A stretch of DNA of 64,000 bases from the NCBI GenBank assembly GCA_963277665.1, contig OY728152.1, forward strand, positions 1,191,484,357-1,191,548,356. The letters are read 5' to 3'. Both the position numbers and the translations under genes were made by a program. The notes beneath the pieces were generated by a model. That model was not told where the DNA came from. It ran no database searches and saw nothing but the letters and a program-made list of their open reading frames with translations. Positions 1 to 14,030 of the stretch are shown here, piece by piece; within the stretch, counting starts at the first letter, position 1, and every line of letters starts with the position of its first letter. This DNA is from Viscum album (taxonomy: Eukaryota; Streptophyta; Magnoliopsida; Santalales; Viscaceae).

Positions 1-943
1 AACACAGAAATGTGTAAAACTGAAATTTGAGAGATAATGGTTTTAAGATTTAAATTTATATATAAGCTAATATTAACATAGATACTAATTTTAGTGAATT
101 AAATTAAATTTTAATAACAAAAATAATGGTTATGCAGTTTTCATGGAAATATAAAAGTAATTCTTAGGTACTAATATTTGATTGAATGGAAAGGATAAAA
201 ATAGTCATTATATTAAACCAACATTAATATTAGTTAAAAAAAATATTTCCATGTGTTTTGTAATGTTAAAATAATATAATAAATTTATTAAATTTATTCC
301 TAAGATTTTTATTTCCTTAAATAAAAGGCTTTATAAATTTATTTGTAATTATTTTATAATTATACACTAATAAAATAATATTTTTCTGAAAACATAATTT
401 TTGAAGCACAAACTTCCCTTTTTTGAAGAATCACAACAATTAATTAAAAGATAATTTTGATATGAGGAATTAAATTATAGATTATATATATATATATATA
501 TGTATCATATTATTGAATTTATAAATTAATTTTATTGTGTAATATTTGGAAATATTATTAAAAATAATATAATTATAAAATGAGATTTACCATTATTAAC
601 TACTATTAAAATCATCTTATAACAATTACCAACTGAATTAGTGTTAAAAACAATTAATATGAAATAAAGTATCATTATTAATATTTTTATTAAAATTGAA
701 ATTTTTATCTCATATATGGAATTTAATTATACAAATTATTTACTTAATAATTAATGATATCATTATCCAATTTGTGAAACTAATTGACTTTCATAAATAT
801 TAACAGATTATTTTCTTTTCAATATCATTTTTATAACAATTTGTTTACTCTTATGAATATTAATAATTAAATCACTAGATTTATAATAGAAAAATATAAA
901 TATTTACATTTTATCTAAATTTTTCATGGTTTCATTTAAATTA
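1..943. other. AT-rich sequence, nothing recognised
   Basis: No reading frame, protein motif or terminal repeat is recognised here. The only local structure is a (TA)n microsatellite at about 482-501. The sequence ends where a CACTA-type terminus begins at 944. Confidence 0.5.
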
Positions 944-960
944 CACTAGTGGAAATGAAG

Positions 961-1235
961 GCAATACCAACAGGCCTATTCCAATGCTTTTAAAAAGAAT
1001 TGGTACAGGACATTCTATGACAATTGTTTGTTATAAATATTGTTATATGGTTATTTTTTGAAGGTTATATGAATAGTTTTATGAAATCATTTGTTATAGC
1101 TTATGGATATACCAGTGGATATGAATTATCATTGGAATAAGAAACATAGGAAAAAGTTTTACTTATGATGATTTCAAAAAATTAGATAAAATTATCTATA
1201 CCGATGGTTTTAAGAAAATGTTGGCATAGAGTACC
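961..1235. repeat. CACTA 5' subterminal repeats
   Basis: Two degenerate inverted units, at about 1108-1138 and 1196-1230, each run from an ACCAGTGG/ACCGATGG half to an ATTGG/GTTGGCATA half. They resemble the better preserved units near 5600, which ties the two ends together as one element. Confidence 0.5.
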
Positions 1236-4200
1236 CCAAAACTAATCAGACAACAACTCTCCTGATTTCCCCTTTCGATCCAAACTCTTTCCTTAACACT
1301 ATTCTTACTAGGCATATCAATCAATCTTATCCAGGTGCATCAATCCATCCTTGGAATATATATTCATTTTGTTGTTCTAAAACATAAAAATTATTAGTTT
1401 CATCTCAAGATTTATTTTGAGTGACATTAAATTTTCTCCCATGTCCACAAAAATCTCTTATCCCTTAAGGTTTTTGTTTGATTCTTATTCAATATCAAAT
1501 TAGTAAGTTCCAAATACTTCATCTATTATTTATACAACCATTTACATTTATTTTTATGTCTAAATGAATAACAGTGAATTCTTGGGTTATATTACAAATT
1601 CATTGAGTGAAGGTAATATTTAATTAATTTTTTTATTAAATTTTATAATAAATTTGAATATGTCAAATTCTTTTTTTTAATTTAGTTACACAATACATTT
1701 TTTATATATATAACATGAACCAATTTCCTATATAGTGAAATATTATTGTTTATATTGAATGAATTTTTTATAAAACATATATTGACAAACAATTTGTTCA
1801 TTTTCATGATTTTCATTCTTTATTTTTCTTATTTTGTAAAATCTAAGATGGGGGTTCAATAAATATTTGATAATTTCATTTTTGGATCTGAGGGATCATT
1901 TATAATTCATATTTTTAAAAAATTTGTTTATTTTTAATGATGATATTAATTAAGTTGGAAAATAAATACATCCATCGTGGGGAATAGAAATTCACCACCT
2001 AGGCGAAAATTATACTCTGACCAACCTAGTGGTTCATATACACTGGCCGACAGTACAAGGTGGTGGTAGTAGAGATACATCTTCCACTTTGTGTACCTGA
2101 TCACGACCCACCCCTCACCCTAACATGCCATCAACAAAACCATCTAATCCCATTGTTTTTTCAGAGACACCGATGATATTTACACATCCCATGTTTTGAC
2201 CACTATTCCCATTGGGGCCTCCTCCCATATCTTTACGTTATCTAATGATGATTCATAATCTCCATCTTTATAATGCATTTCCACATACGTCTAAGCCATC
2301 TTGATTCCATTATACTAAATACTCCTCAATATTATAAAATCCATACTCTATGACTTCTGAACGGATACAATCTAAGCCTCCAGATTATATGTTGGGACTA
2401 ACTCCATCTTTTTAGGGTGAATTTCATTTAGATCATGGGGATCCAACGATACCCAGTGATCAGACTACCTCATGTATATTTATAGAACCGTAGATTTTTT
2501 TCACTATAAATGTTTTTCATTATATTATATATTGGTATAATATTTGTTTTTTATATCACAGATTGATGACTATATATGTAGTTCGGTTTTACACACATGC
2601 ATACCGTGGGGAACAACTATACATAGATGATGGGGGAGTAAAATGAGGATAACCAAATGATAGGATAATGAGGATGACAATTTAAGAGATTTATTCCGAA
2701 ACATTCCAAATAATATGACAACATTCACGTATGGACACTCTCTAAGTGACACCTACAAAATATAGTAAATTATAAACATTGGGTGCTAAAATATTTTTTT
2801 TGAAAATTAATTGGATTTATTGATATATTATTGTAATTTTATTTATGTCAATTGATAAGTTTGTGGGAGGTTGCTTTTAATTTTCCCAATGGTGGGTCTA
2901 TGGGGACATCATGACTCATTGAATTAAGTGACCATTAGAGAACATATAAGAAATATTTTTTAGAGTGGATGGAGTTATGGAGTTGGTAAACTTTAGAGAT
3001 CACAACTATCATGAATGGATATCAGGTAGAATATTATTGGGAAATGATTTCTCATTAGAAGAGTATATACATCATGGTATAAATTAAATTTGAGGTATTT
3101 GAATGAAAATTGCCCTGATTTTCAATATTATTATTTTGGTTTTTTTTTGAAATTATTTTTTATGAAGCATTAGGAAGAAATAAATAAAAAAATGTAATAA
3201 TATACCTCCAAACTTGAAGGAAGTCTACATTTTTAGTTAATGAGAGGAAGAATTTATCAACCTAATTTAATATTATTAGGGAATAATATTTATAGACACT
3301 ACTCATTATCAAAAAAATGATATTTTGGTTTTTTATACATGGTTGAAAATTTGATTCATTTTATCACATTGGAATAACATAAAGGTTTTATAGACAATTT
3401 TTTATTATAAACGTTTTTTATAAATTTTATATATTAATATACAAGGAAAGGATTTTCAAATAGACACTAGTGGTATATTTAAGTAAATAAGGATTAACTT
3501 CTTAAGGATATGACTCTAAATATATAAATTTACATATGATATACTATTATAAATATTTATTTTTTTGAGTATTATAAATAAATATATTAAGTATTATTTT
3601 ATATACAAAATTGATCATGGATCATTATATTATATTTTGGGAAAATACATATTAAGTAATATGTGTGAATGTATATTTGAACTTATTGATGATAAAGATA
3701 TCCCAAATAAATTACAGTCCTCATTTACTTAATTGTAAAAAATAAATTTTATTCTAGTTTAAAATATAAATATTTATATTTTTTGAATAATATATTTATA
3801 TTAATCATAAATTTAAGAAATTCATTTATTAAATCCAATTTTATGTATATTAATTTTAAAATGAATTTAATATACAATTTAATTTAAATTTTTTTATTAA
3901 TGAAGCTCATATCAGTAAATATGATTTAATGTATATATATATAATCAACTTGTAAATTGTGATATGCCCCATGTACAATTTTTTTGAATATTTACTAAAT
4001 GGTGCACTATGATTTAATTCATTGTGAGAAATATTTAGTAAATATTCAATAGTAAATTAACATAGGGTAGATAAAATACAATATATAGTGGACAATGTCA
4101 TTTTGATTTCCCTGATATCTCATTATATTTTCCATTACTTAACTCATCAGAGATAAATTTATTCAAATACAATTACTTGTATATTTATAAAACCATTTTA

Positions 4201-5009
4201 TCTATCCATGGTTTTCCAAATTCAAATAAATTATTTTTTCACATGAAGGAGGTGTAAGATAAATCCATAAAATGATATAATTTTTTTCACTATAATTCAT
4301 GTACCATATGATTTTCTATTCCGTTTCATATAGAATTATTATCAATTTGACATTGGTAATAAAATTAATTTTTAATTTCATATTTTCAATTATGTTCTTC
4401 AATATTCAATTTTATTGTAGAGAATGGTTTTTAATATTAAAGGACATGTTCCTTGAAGAAAATTGTTTTTCTCGAGAAGAAAGATAAAATATTGATGAAT
4501 GATAATCAATCCTCGACAACAGTATATTGTATATTTTAAATTTTTTATTTGGAATTTTAAAATATAATTTTTTTATTAAATGTCAATTTATATTTTTAAC
4601 CTTTTTCTTTTGTGGCCCTTGATCGGTAGGAATCATACAACATTGGATCAAATGATCACTTACATCACATTTTGGGAGATGAGAACCATGAAAGAGTACG
4701 CTATCAACCAGGGATGATTGTTGTCTTGATGAGGTGTTTTTAAAATTCATGTGCAAGTTATAGTATCCCCATGTTGGAAAAACTATTTAATGTGAAGCAT
4801 AAGATGATTCTAAAGAAGAAAATGACAAAAAATCATACAAGAGAGTGAAATGAATTAAATGGAAAATATTATGTTTATGAAATTTATCGATGTTTTATGT
4901 CCATTAATTACACAAAATATTTTCATTTGATATGATGAACATAATGAAATAATGAATTAATTATATATTATATTGGTCACTAGTCAAAGATATTTTAGGG
5001 ATCATGGTG
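1236..5009. other. CACTA interior, no readable transposase
   Basis: This should contain the transposase, but no conserved block could be read on either strand. Around 2960-3070 a short plus-strand frame stays open (VNFRDHNYHEWISG...), and 2000-2460 is richer in GC than its surroundings. Both may be worn exons. Neither was assigned to a family. Confidence 0.3.
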
Positions 5010-5018
5010 TTCTTGGGA

Positions 5019-5187
5019 ATAGCGATAGAGAGGATGATGATAAGTTAGAGGGCTAGGATGATGGTGAGGAAGACCGAAAGGATGAATATGAGATTAAGGC
5101 TGGGGATGAGGATGAAGATCAGGATTATGATTACAATTATAATAATGATGTTCATGGAGGAAAATTTTACACTTTAATTTATTTACT
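5019..5187 (+). pseudogene. Acidic-tail fragment in CACTA element
   Basis: One plus-strand frame reads as a run rich in Asp and Glu with one internal stop (DREDDDKLEG, stop, then DDGEEDRKDEYE and a DEDEDQDYDYNYNND tract). Such acidic stretches are common near the ends of nuclear transposon proteins. The fragment lies just inside the 3' subterminal repeats, where the last exon of a CACTA gene would be expected. It has no catalytic motif, and no start or partner exon could be found. Low-complexity sequence could also give this pattern. Confidence 0.3.
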
Positions 5188-5509
5188 TATATTTATGTAA
5201 TTTTATGTTTTATGATTTATTCTAAATGAATATATGAGATGATTTTATCTGTGTTATTACTCATTGAATGCATTAATTTAATAATTATTTTATCATTATA
5301 TTTATATTGGTTAATTATGTATGGTTTAATTTAATTGACTAAGGTGGGTGATTATATGGATTATTATTAATATATTAAATAGGTTATATTTTTTTGTAGG
5401 TTATATTTTTTGTTGGTAGGTTCTTCTGGTGTTGTATGTTTTCTGTAGTTCTCGGTTCATCATTTCCTAGTTAAGTGGGTTAAGAGGGGGTGCTACTGGA
5501 CTAAGAATT

Positions 5510-5521
5510 GGGGGGGGGGGG
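5510..5521. repeat. G12 homopolymer
   Basis: Twelve consecutive G residues sit at the junction between the acidic fragment and the CACTA 3' subterminal repeats, in otherwise AT-rich DNA. Confidence 0.8.
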
Positions 5522-5850
5522 TCTATACCATCAATTTCAAACCCATAGGTATATCAGTAAAAAAATGTTTTTAGGGAATGTTGGGGTAGGTCTATAACAA
5601 CGGTTCAAACCATTGGTATATGTATATACCAACGGTTTTGAACCACTAGTTTATGTATATACTAATGATTCTCCGTAAACCATTGTCTAAAAAAATATTC
5701 TCACGACCCTATACCAAAAGATCAATAAGAAACATTAGTATATGTCTTTCCCATTATGCGTGTAACCAACAGTTTGGAGAACCTTTGGTATAAGATATTC
5801 CAAATATATTCTGTCCAATACCAATAGTTCTAAATTGTTTAAAGGTAATC
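5521..5850. repeat. CACTA 3' subterminal repeats
   Basis: Several direct and inverted units such as TATACCAACGGTTTTGAACC and AAACCATTGGTATATG occur over about 330 bases. They are better preserved than the copies at the 5' end. Confidence 0.6.
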
Positions 5851-5892
5851 ATATATTAAGATCTTAGGGTGTTTGAGTCGTTTCTAACTAGG

Positions 5893-8800
5893 TAGAAAAT
5901 TCTAATTCTGATTTATGAAGTTTATATTGACATGAAAATCTTTACATCACTTCCAAAAGTATTATCTTAATCTAGGATTGACTACAATTATTTTTTGTAA
6001 AATAATCCAATGAAATAAACATCTCCCAAGATATGTTGAAATCACGCAATCAAATGGAATATACTAAATAACTATAATATATTACTCAATATATCCATCT
6101 ATTTTTAGATGAAAGGTTATAATCAATTTTAGATACAAGACCATCAATTCTTGGAGAATCCACTAGAATACAGGAGTTAAGTATGGGAATTGTTAAAATA
6201 AATACCAAAAGGAATGTTAAGAAGTGTAAATATATTATATATATAGAAATAGTTTATTTTGCTTCATGGGTGACTACCTGATAGAAATAAATTGGGAGTA
6301 TTCATCTATTAGTAAAAGAATCATTGATTGCACATTATTACTATAAGTAATTTCTATTATATAAATACTAATTCTATAGAAACCTCATCCAATATTCACA
6401 CAAGATTGAGAAGAGGATGTAACTAACATAAAATATTCTAATACTCATCATTAATTAATTGATTATATAATTTGATGACATACAAAATCAACAACCAAAA
6501 GAATCATCCTTAACCAATATTTCAAAATTTTAAGAACATGTAACATATTCACATCCATTTATTGAGTAGCCTACCCAGATTTGTTCACACAAGCAATCAA
6601 TTAATTCATTAATGTTGAAGTATCCACTACTATATATTTGAACAAAATGAACCATCAAGATACATAGACCAATAACTCATGTTCTCTATTTTATTTGTAA
6701 TTCCTATAATCTACTAAAAGATAGCATATGGTGATTTCACATGTTGAATTCCATTATCTAAGGAGGGTGTTTCCTTCAAACAAGTAAAGAACACCCAGTC
6801 AACCTCCCATTAAATATTCATATGAAACTCGATTAGAATAGTCATAATAAGTAATTCTCAACTCGATTCTATCAAATATTGAGTTGGAAAGTTTCTAATC
6901 ATTGAATCAACAATAATATCACTTTGTCTAGGTTATATGAAAAAAACTAATTGCATGTTTCGTGATAATTAATTCATTACTCGTATATGAGATTAAGAAT
7001 ACATTGAGTAATTATATAATTTATATTTTTTTATCAGACCAAATGGATATCCTCTAACTGAAAATTCATTGAAATTATTTTCCCATAATACAACAAAACT
7101 TGTGATTCACAGTCATGGGTTGGGTAGCTCCTCTTAGGAGGGTTAAAATGGAGAGATATATATGAATGAAATGATACCCAACATCCGTACACAATCAAAC
7201 CTGATACCCAATAAATAATTATAAAAGAGAAAAATAGTCAAACTTCTCTAAAAGATTCAAAATAGAATATGAAATCAATTTAACCTCTATACCCTTAAAT
7301 TTTTACTATATATTGTTATCTGAATGTAATTTTACACCCATTTGGTAAAAATATATTAGGGGATATGCTAATTTTGTGAAATCACAGAAATCACACATAA
7401 TATAATCCAATAAAAAAGAAACTATTTATCTAAAAAGAAATCAGAGGATTTTCCATGAAACCACTAGATGGATCATCTCATAGTCCATGAAAATTTAATT
7501 CAGCAATTCAAAATTCTGATAGAAAATAACTCCATTTATCTATGGAAAAAATTTATATAACTATTAAAATCATGTAGGGACACCTCATGGATCCAAAAAA
7601 TACACATAAATATTTTTTATACTCCTACTTTATTATGGAATAAATGATGATATCATAAACATTAAATATAAAAAAGGTGTTGAGATATTAGTGGATGATA
7701 CAATTAATTATGCACCTAAAATAAAACGGGAACTAGAAATCTCAAATAGAACAATCAAATACTCATAATTTCTATACCAATTAAATATGTTCATCTTAAA
7801 AATATATTTTCCTTTAATCTATAGATAACATTATTCATCCATGTGGTAAATCATAAGAAACCATATTACAACCATGATCTAGCCTAATATATAATAAATA
7901 CATATTATAATTAATTTATTCGTAGAATTTAAAAATTAATCTTCCTGTAAGTAGAACAATATATGAGGCTTTTGGATTCTGTCATTATAATGAGAACTAG
8001 AGACACTTAGAGTGAGAATATTTTGTGCTTAAAACCCTTTCCATATAGATCTTCCTACTAGACTTTCAATTAATTAAACTTTCCATGATCCATTATATAA
8101 TATAGAAAAGGGATAGGTTCCACGCCTTCAAAAAATATAGATGATAAATCTACACCATATATGGGTTAAAATATAGAGAAATTTCAATGAAAAACCCTTA
8201 GGATACTGGCCCACTAAAAAGGAAAATGACCATTTGGGCATTATCAAACTACACTAATCAACAAAATGACTATTTAGAAATAGTTTAAGGAAATAATTGT
8301 AAGAATGGTCAATGTCATACCTCATCTCACAAGCAACTAACCTCCAGGGATATGGCTGTTTCATAAGGGGAATGTAAGCCTCTAATGTTATTATTCAATT
8401 AAAATATTATAAATCAAGATAAAACCCATTCCAAAAACATGTTCAAGGATATCCAAGTTGCGAACCAAAAAATCAGGAACATCGTGTATATTAGAAAGAA
8501 TATTGAGAGACTTGAATAATTCAATACCTTGCTACCTCCACATTTTTAAAATAGTAAGGTCCTTGATCATATAAAAATTTAACAAAGATTATAACCATAA
8601 TTCATCTATTACCAAAACTGAAATAAATTAATGGGATTATCAAATACAAAATAAATCAAATTCCGTAAAAGAAGAAATAAAAATTATAACTATAATTTTC
8701 ACAAATCTATCTTATAAATATTTATACACTAGGTATACCACATATAAGAAACCATATTTGAGTCCATTATATGGTTACCTTTAATGAATATTACCATCAT

Positions 8801-9779
8801 TAATTAGAGGTTTAGATGCATCTCCTATAGATACATCTGATTGTGTATGAGAGATCCTGGTATGAGAAGAGCCCACCTTACTACTATGGCAGGTATTCTA
8901 TTAAAATACTATAGACACATCCATTGAAAATAATATTGGAATGTCTTTAGTGGTTCCTGTAAATCCTACACGGTTTGACCTACCACTCAACACTAATATA
9001 AAACACAATCATATACTGTGATTGAGCCATAATAGTTAGATTTGGATTATAGCACAAACACATTTGGTCATCCCATTGACACTAATTATGCTTTCTCCTA
9101 TGACCATAATAGGAACTCAATATTTATTATATATGTGTAGAAAACCACTCAAATATAATCAACCCCAGAATTATTTTATCATCATTTTTTATCTTTTCAA
9201 AAACATCCATATAGTACGACAAGAGGAGTATGAAAATAAAGTAATACAGTTTTGGCTTCAAACCCATTTGAAGAAAGTGAGAATTTATGTATTGTTTTTT
9301 ATAGAGATCATTGGAATGATAAGACATAAAATATAACCACATGGAATAAATTATTATAGAATAATTATTTTAATATATCCTAAAAATCTTTGTGGCCTCC
9401 ATTATTTGTAAATTTTCCTTGTAAAAATATTAATAGAACATTAACTTGACCATAACCCACATTAGATACTCAGTTATATTAGATAAAAAGAAAGAATCCA
9501 ATAACATATAGAATGTATTGAAAAATATGTATAAAAGAAATATCAACATAGACATCTCATGTTTTTTTGGAAACTAAATGATGTTATTTATGATCATTTT
9601 ACCGACGTGGTTTTAAAAGGATCCTAATTCAATAATGCACTCATATCCTATCTTGTAGGGAAATAATTTTCTATCTAGTATTATATTGTAGTTACACTTG
9701 GTATTCTCTCTATGAGAAGCCCAAAATGGGGTTTTCACATTTTTTTAGATTATTAAGAAATCAAATGATTTATAATTTT
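5893..9779. other. Non-coding LTR-like region between CACTA and Athila
   Basis: No coding motif was read on either strand. Two stretches resemble long terminal repeats of plant gypsy elements: 7100-7180 (a TGGGTTGGGTAGCTCCTCTT block followed by AAAATGGAGAG) and 8180-8290 (repeated AAAATGACCATTT-like phrases). Together they suggest a decayed solo LTR or an LTR whose partner is outside the window. Short open frames near 9064-9342 exist on both strands and match nothing recognised. Confidence 0.35.
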
Positions 9780-11110
9780 GGATATAACATTATGAATTCT
9801 ATTATTGTTAATAATTTTTATCAATTATTATTCCACTCTCTAGTAAGAGATAGATTCCACTATAAATTCATCACTATCCTTTGAAATGATGATTATGATG
9901 AAGGAATTACTAAGCAATTTCTCATTTGGCCTTCACTCCTTTCAATGTGTATGTTGTTTTAGTGGTTCATTATGTTAAATTTGGGAAATAAAAACTTGGG
10001 AATTGTAATCCCCTAATTAATAATAGTAACTTTTAAAATTCCACACATGTTCTAGAAATCACCAAGCACACATTTCCTAACACTAATCTTTTATATAAAA
10101 AATAGATGTAAATTATATTTATGGAGATATGATCATCAACCAAAGAAATTGAAATAAAATATAATCTATCACTAATGTATATGAATTCATAATTGAATAT
10201 GAATATAACTATTGAAACCAATTTGAATAATGACTTAAAAAAGATCAATTCCTTTAGAAGATGAAAACATTATAGTTGTTAATGATTCTTCAAATCCCAA
10301 TCACTCATATAAAATACCCCCCCACTAATGAGGTTGTCGAGTTTATTAGGGAAATGAGATATTAGGAATATTAAGGAAAATAAGTGAAATTATTAATAGG
10401 GAATTAATTCTATAGAATGACATCACCTAGAGAATCCCCTCAGCGATTGACCACATTTCAACCAACCCTTATGTATATATTTATAAAACATTATACCACC
10501 GCAAGTACTATAGTTTTGTCTCAAATGAGTCCAAAATTGATCTGAGCTGTCAAAAGGTCATTAATTATTTTCCTGTAGTAAATTTACAATATATACTATT
10601 TTTTAGGTCTATCATTGACTTTCATTGTATGTGGTTATTTTATAGTGTAAAATAATCAATGAATAAACCTATGATGTTTTAAGGATCAAAATGTGGGTGT
10701 AATAATCCAAGGTGCACCACTATGTTGTACATTTGAGTCATAGAATGGAATATGTGTTTATCACCAAAATTATTATTTTTCCCTTATGGATTATCTTAAC
10801 TCGTTTATTTCTTCAAGTTTTACGTTATAAAATACTATTTATGATGTCAATGTCTCTTTTCTCATAGGTTCATGATAGTTTTATCTAATTTATTTATTTG
10901 TAAACATTCGGTTTAGTCCATTATCTATGAAATGTCACAGGACATTCTTTTTAGTATTAATTCTTCATTATAAAAATTGATTCTAAGAAAACATTTCTTC
11001 CATAAATAAAACTTAAAAACCATAGAAAATTAACATGATTTACCAAATTATAAAAATAAATCATTTTATATCATATTAAACATATAAAATATGGAATTTC
11101 AAATTTCTCC
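9780..11110 (-). repeat. Athila 3' LTR (core of left copy)
   Basis: This aligns in direct orientation with 18580-19960. Shared landmarks are TCCACTctcTAGTAAGAG (9845), ATATGATcATCAACCA (10129), TCATATAAAAtAaCCC (10305), and GAATGTCACaGGACATTCTTTT-like sequence (10930). Divergence is high, with many indels. The true LTR probably extends rightward beyond the aligned core. Confidence 0.65.
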
Positions 11111-13199
11111 ACACCTTGATCATACTTATAACGAATCTTGTAATATCAAAATAATTAAAATAGGAACAATATGTTATCCACATTGAAATTCAAAACGATT
11201 TAATCTAAATTATTATCTATATGTTATCAATCATTAATGATACAAGTAAAACCATCATTTTAAATTCACACTCATCAAAGAAACTTATCAACCCAAGTAT
11301 TTTACATTTTTCCATTGACATTTTTTTATCATTTCCTTGTAATCAGTAATATATAATAATTAATTATTACCAAAAATTCAAGTTCAATATTTACCTCACA
11401 ATATATTATCTTCAATATTTAATCATGATACAAATTTATGTTAATGTTTTCTCTAACCATGTGTATATTCTCCCATTCCATAAGAATACTAAGGAACAAC
11501 TTTCTCTACCCTGTAAAGAAAAATTCTCATAAAATCTTGTGGTCATTGAAAATAAGGTTTTGATGACTCTAGGATTATGGTAGTTTGGGATTGAAATCAA
11601 AAATATTAATTCTCAGAAATGGAGGTTTATATATGAATCAAACTATAAGATATATAAAGAAAATTGCAAAAATAATCTATTATGAAAATTTCATCTCCCA
11701 ACCCCATAACTCAATATGAGTTCATGGTCAATATAATCAAAATGAGATAATTAAAACATTTTTATTTTTTAAATTTTATTTTCATTTACCCATTTTTACT
11801 ATTGGAACTAATATCACATCAACTACTAAAAAAATTATTACATCACTGTTATGGTAGAAGATATTTTTGAGTTTCCAATACACAACATAGATTTATTAAT
11901 TTTTAAGCTGAGAAAATGATACAAGTACACTAAATGTGAAATGATCCTATAAATATACCTTATATAGAAACCCCAGACATTTCCATTACATATTAATACA
12001 TCTCAATTGTCATGATTTATCACATACCCTAAAATTAAACATTAATATGTAATGAAATATATATAGAGACAGGTCGGAAGGGTTATAAATGTTTTTAATA
12101 TGGATCACAACTAGTTAGGTGATTTATGTATTTTATGTGATAAACAATGATGTATGAAACTATATTTAAAAGGTTAATATACAAATAATGACAAATTCCT
12201 CCATTATTTTAATTTTTTTAATAGTTTTATATTTTAGTGGTTCCATCTAAATTATAAAAACTGGCATTCCCAATTATATATCAAAAAATATGCTCAATAT
12301 ATAATAGAATGTACATTTAAAAGATATAATTTCAGTTATAGCACATATAAATTAGGTAAAATAACTCATTTTATATAATAATAATAAAAACTAAATCCTA
12401 ATATATATCATAAATTCACCATATAAAAATTTTTGGGAATTTTTATTTACCTACATCATCGATTTTCATCAAATCTGGAGTCATTAATTCCACGCCTAGG
12501 CTACACTCAAAATTTTCAATTTCACATTTTACACATTCAGGGTAATTATCATGAAATCTAATTCATGGAATCAATTGATTACTATAAAATCATGTTTTCT
12601 AATCTGGTCAAGTAAGATAGATAACTAACTATTGGAATAATCATTCTTTTTTTAAGTCAAAAAACATATTAAAATTATGTGGGTAAAATAAAATAATGAA
12701 ATGAAACTCATACTACCCTTTGAAATGAGTATTCAATTTTGTATCCCTATATTCAATTATTATTTTTATGATTATTTTATGATGTGAAATATGCTTTCAC
12801 AGTGTAATATTTATTTTGATGATTCAAACTCTATTTATAGAATGAATTATTATCATATTTGTCTTGATACCCTGTAAAATTTATATTGATCAGGAAATAT
12901 GAATAAAAGGGTGATATTTTAGGACATTAAATTATGATTAAATGAGACCATGGGAAAGAGTGGACTAAGGAAAAAAACACTTGTTTCTTCCATGTAGTGG
13001 TTTTCTAAGATCATTGTTTCGAATAAAAAAATGAAAAAGAAAATTCTAAATTAAAGAAATAATTTACTATAATATTATTTCAACCACACATTATTGATAC
13101 AACATAATTAATTAATTAAATCTATTTAATTATATAATATGTTTAAAATGGATTTATAGCATATAATCATGTATAAATGAATCATACAACATCGTGGGT
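11111..13199. other. Athila 3' region or LTR extension, no gene seen
   Basis: This lies between the aligned LTR core and the integrase end. Athila elements often carry a long 3' non-coding or env-like region after integrase. Nothing coding could be read here. Confidence 0.4.
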
Positions 13200-14030
13200 C
13201 TTCATTGGGAATCTTGGAAAATGAGTTTAATCTTGTCCACTTGTTCTTGAAGTATAGTCTCATAGTACATCATTATCATCTTCCCATTTATATTTAATGG
13301 GTTTCCTCATTCATCTTTTTTAATACATACAACACATATATAGTAAATATGAATAATATAAAAATGTACTTCCCATCTGGAATTAAATTTATCAAGTGTA
13401 TGTTTGAGTCTCGAGATTACCATTATCACATGGTATCTATGGATAACGGTTTCTGGTTGAATTAAATTTCATGGGATATCCTTATTCTATATTTTTTAAT
13501 ATTTGAATTTTCAAATTATTCTAGCCCGATATATTATAGCTCATATAGCTATTATTTCATCTCATTCCTTTCTTAATCATGGTCTAAATTCTTAGGTCGG
13601 ACATCCCATCGTGCTCTGCGGTTCAATAACAGAGAGAGGTGTGAGGTCTTCCCAAAAATAAATCAGTTGCAGCTCATTTATTTTGTTTCATTATATGTAG
13701 TCCAATAATACCATTGTATATCAACCAAATTCCGGATATAGTCCTACCTGTTGGATTTTACCGTCTTTTCCAAAAATAAATTGGTTTCTCTATAGGAACC
13801 ATACAATTGGCCATTTGTCTATGGATAGAATAAGATTGATGTTTTATGATCCACCAATATTTATTTTTTATTGACTACATTTTCCTTTTACAAAATTGTA
13901 TCCCTCAATAACAAATAGAGTACCATTATATGTTAAACCTCTAGAAAATTTTATTTCTAATAAAATTGCTGACAATTTCATCATCATCATTTATAGTGGA
14001 TTTTTATTCAACAAATTTTGAAACATAACC
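13200..14030 (-). pseudogene. Athila integrase remnant
   Basis: Integrase inserts the DNA copy into the host genome. Reading leftward from 14030, the core appears as GYVSKFVE (family DYVSKWVEA), then NDDDEIVSNFIRNKIF, and a degraded second-aspartate region around ICY-GIQFC where ISDGGTHFC is expected. At 13620-13870 follow TNGQ, the block FLEKTVKSNR, YNETK-MS and FGKTSHLSLL (family FGKACHLPVE). The C-terminal domain continues to about 13200, with FENSNIKKYRIRIS and GNPLNINGKMI matching the usual YENARIYKEKTK and GTFKVNGQRLK patterns. Stops and frameshifts interrupt all of it and catalytic positions are lost, so it is not functional. Confidence 0.75.

Larger units (their letters stand above)
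944..5892. mobile_element. Decayed CACTA (EnSpm-like) DNA transposon
   Basis: The left end reads CACTAGTGGAAATG, close to the usual plant CACTA terminus. The right end at about 5881-5892 (TTTCTAACTAGG) is a degraded inverted match. Both ends carry degenerate inverted subterminal units of the type ATACCAACGGTTT...ACCATTGGTATA, at 1108-1230 and 5588-5850, as expected where this superfamily's DNA-binding protein attaches. The interior holds no readable transposase. The 3-bp target duplication could not be confirmed, and the right edge is uncertain by some tens of bases. A composite of two related elements is possible. Confidence 0.6.

Noticed and set aside
9064..9342. Open frames of 90 and 71 codons on opposite strands
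   Set aside because: They overlap each other and match no family; AT-rich low-complexity composition explains them.
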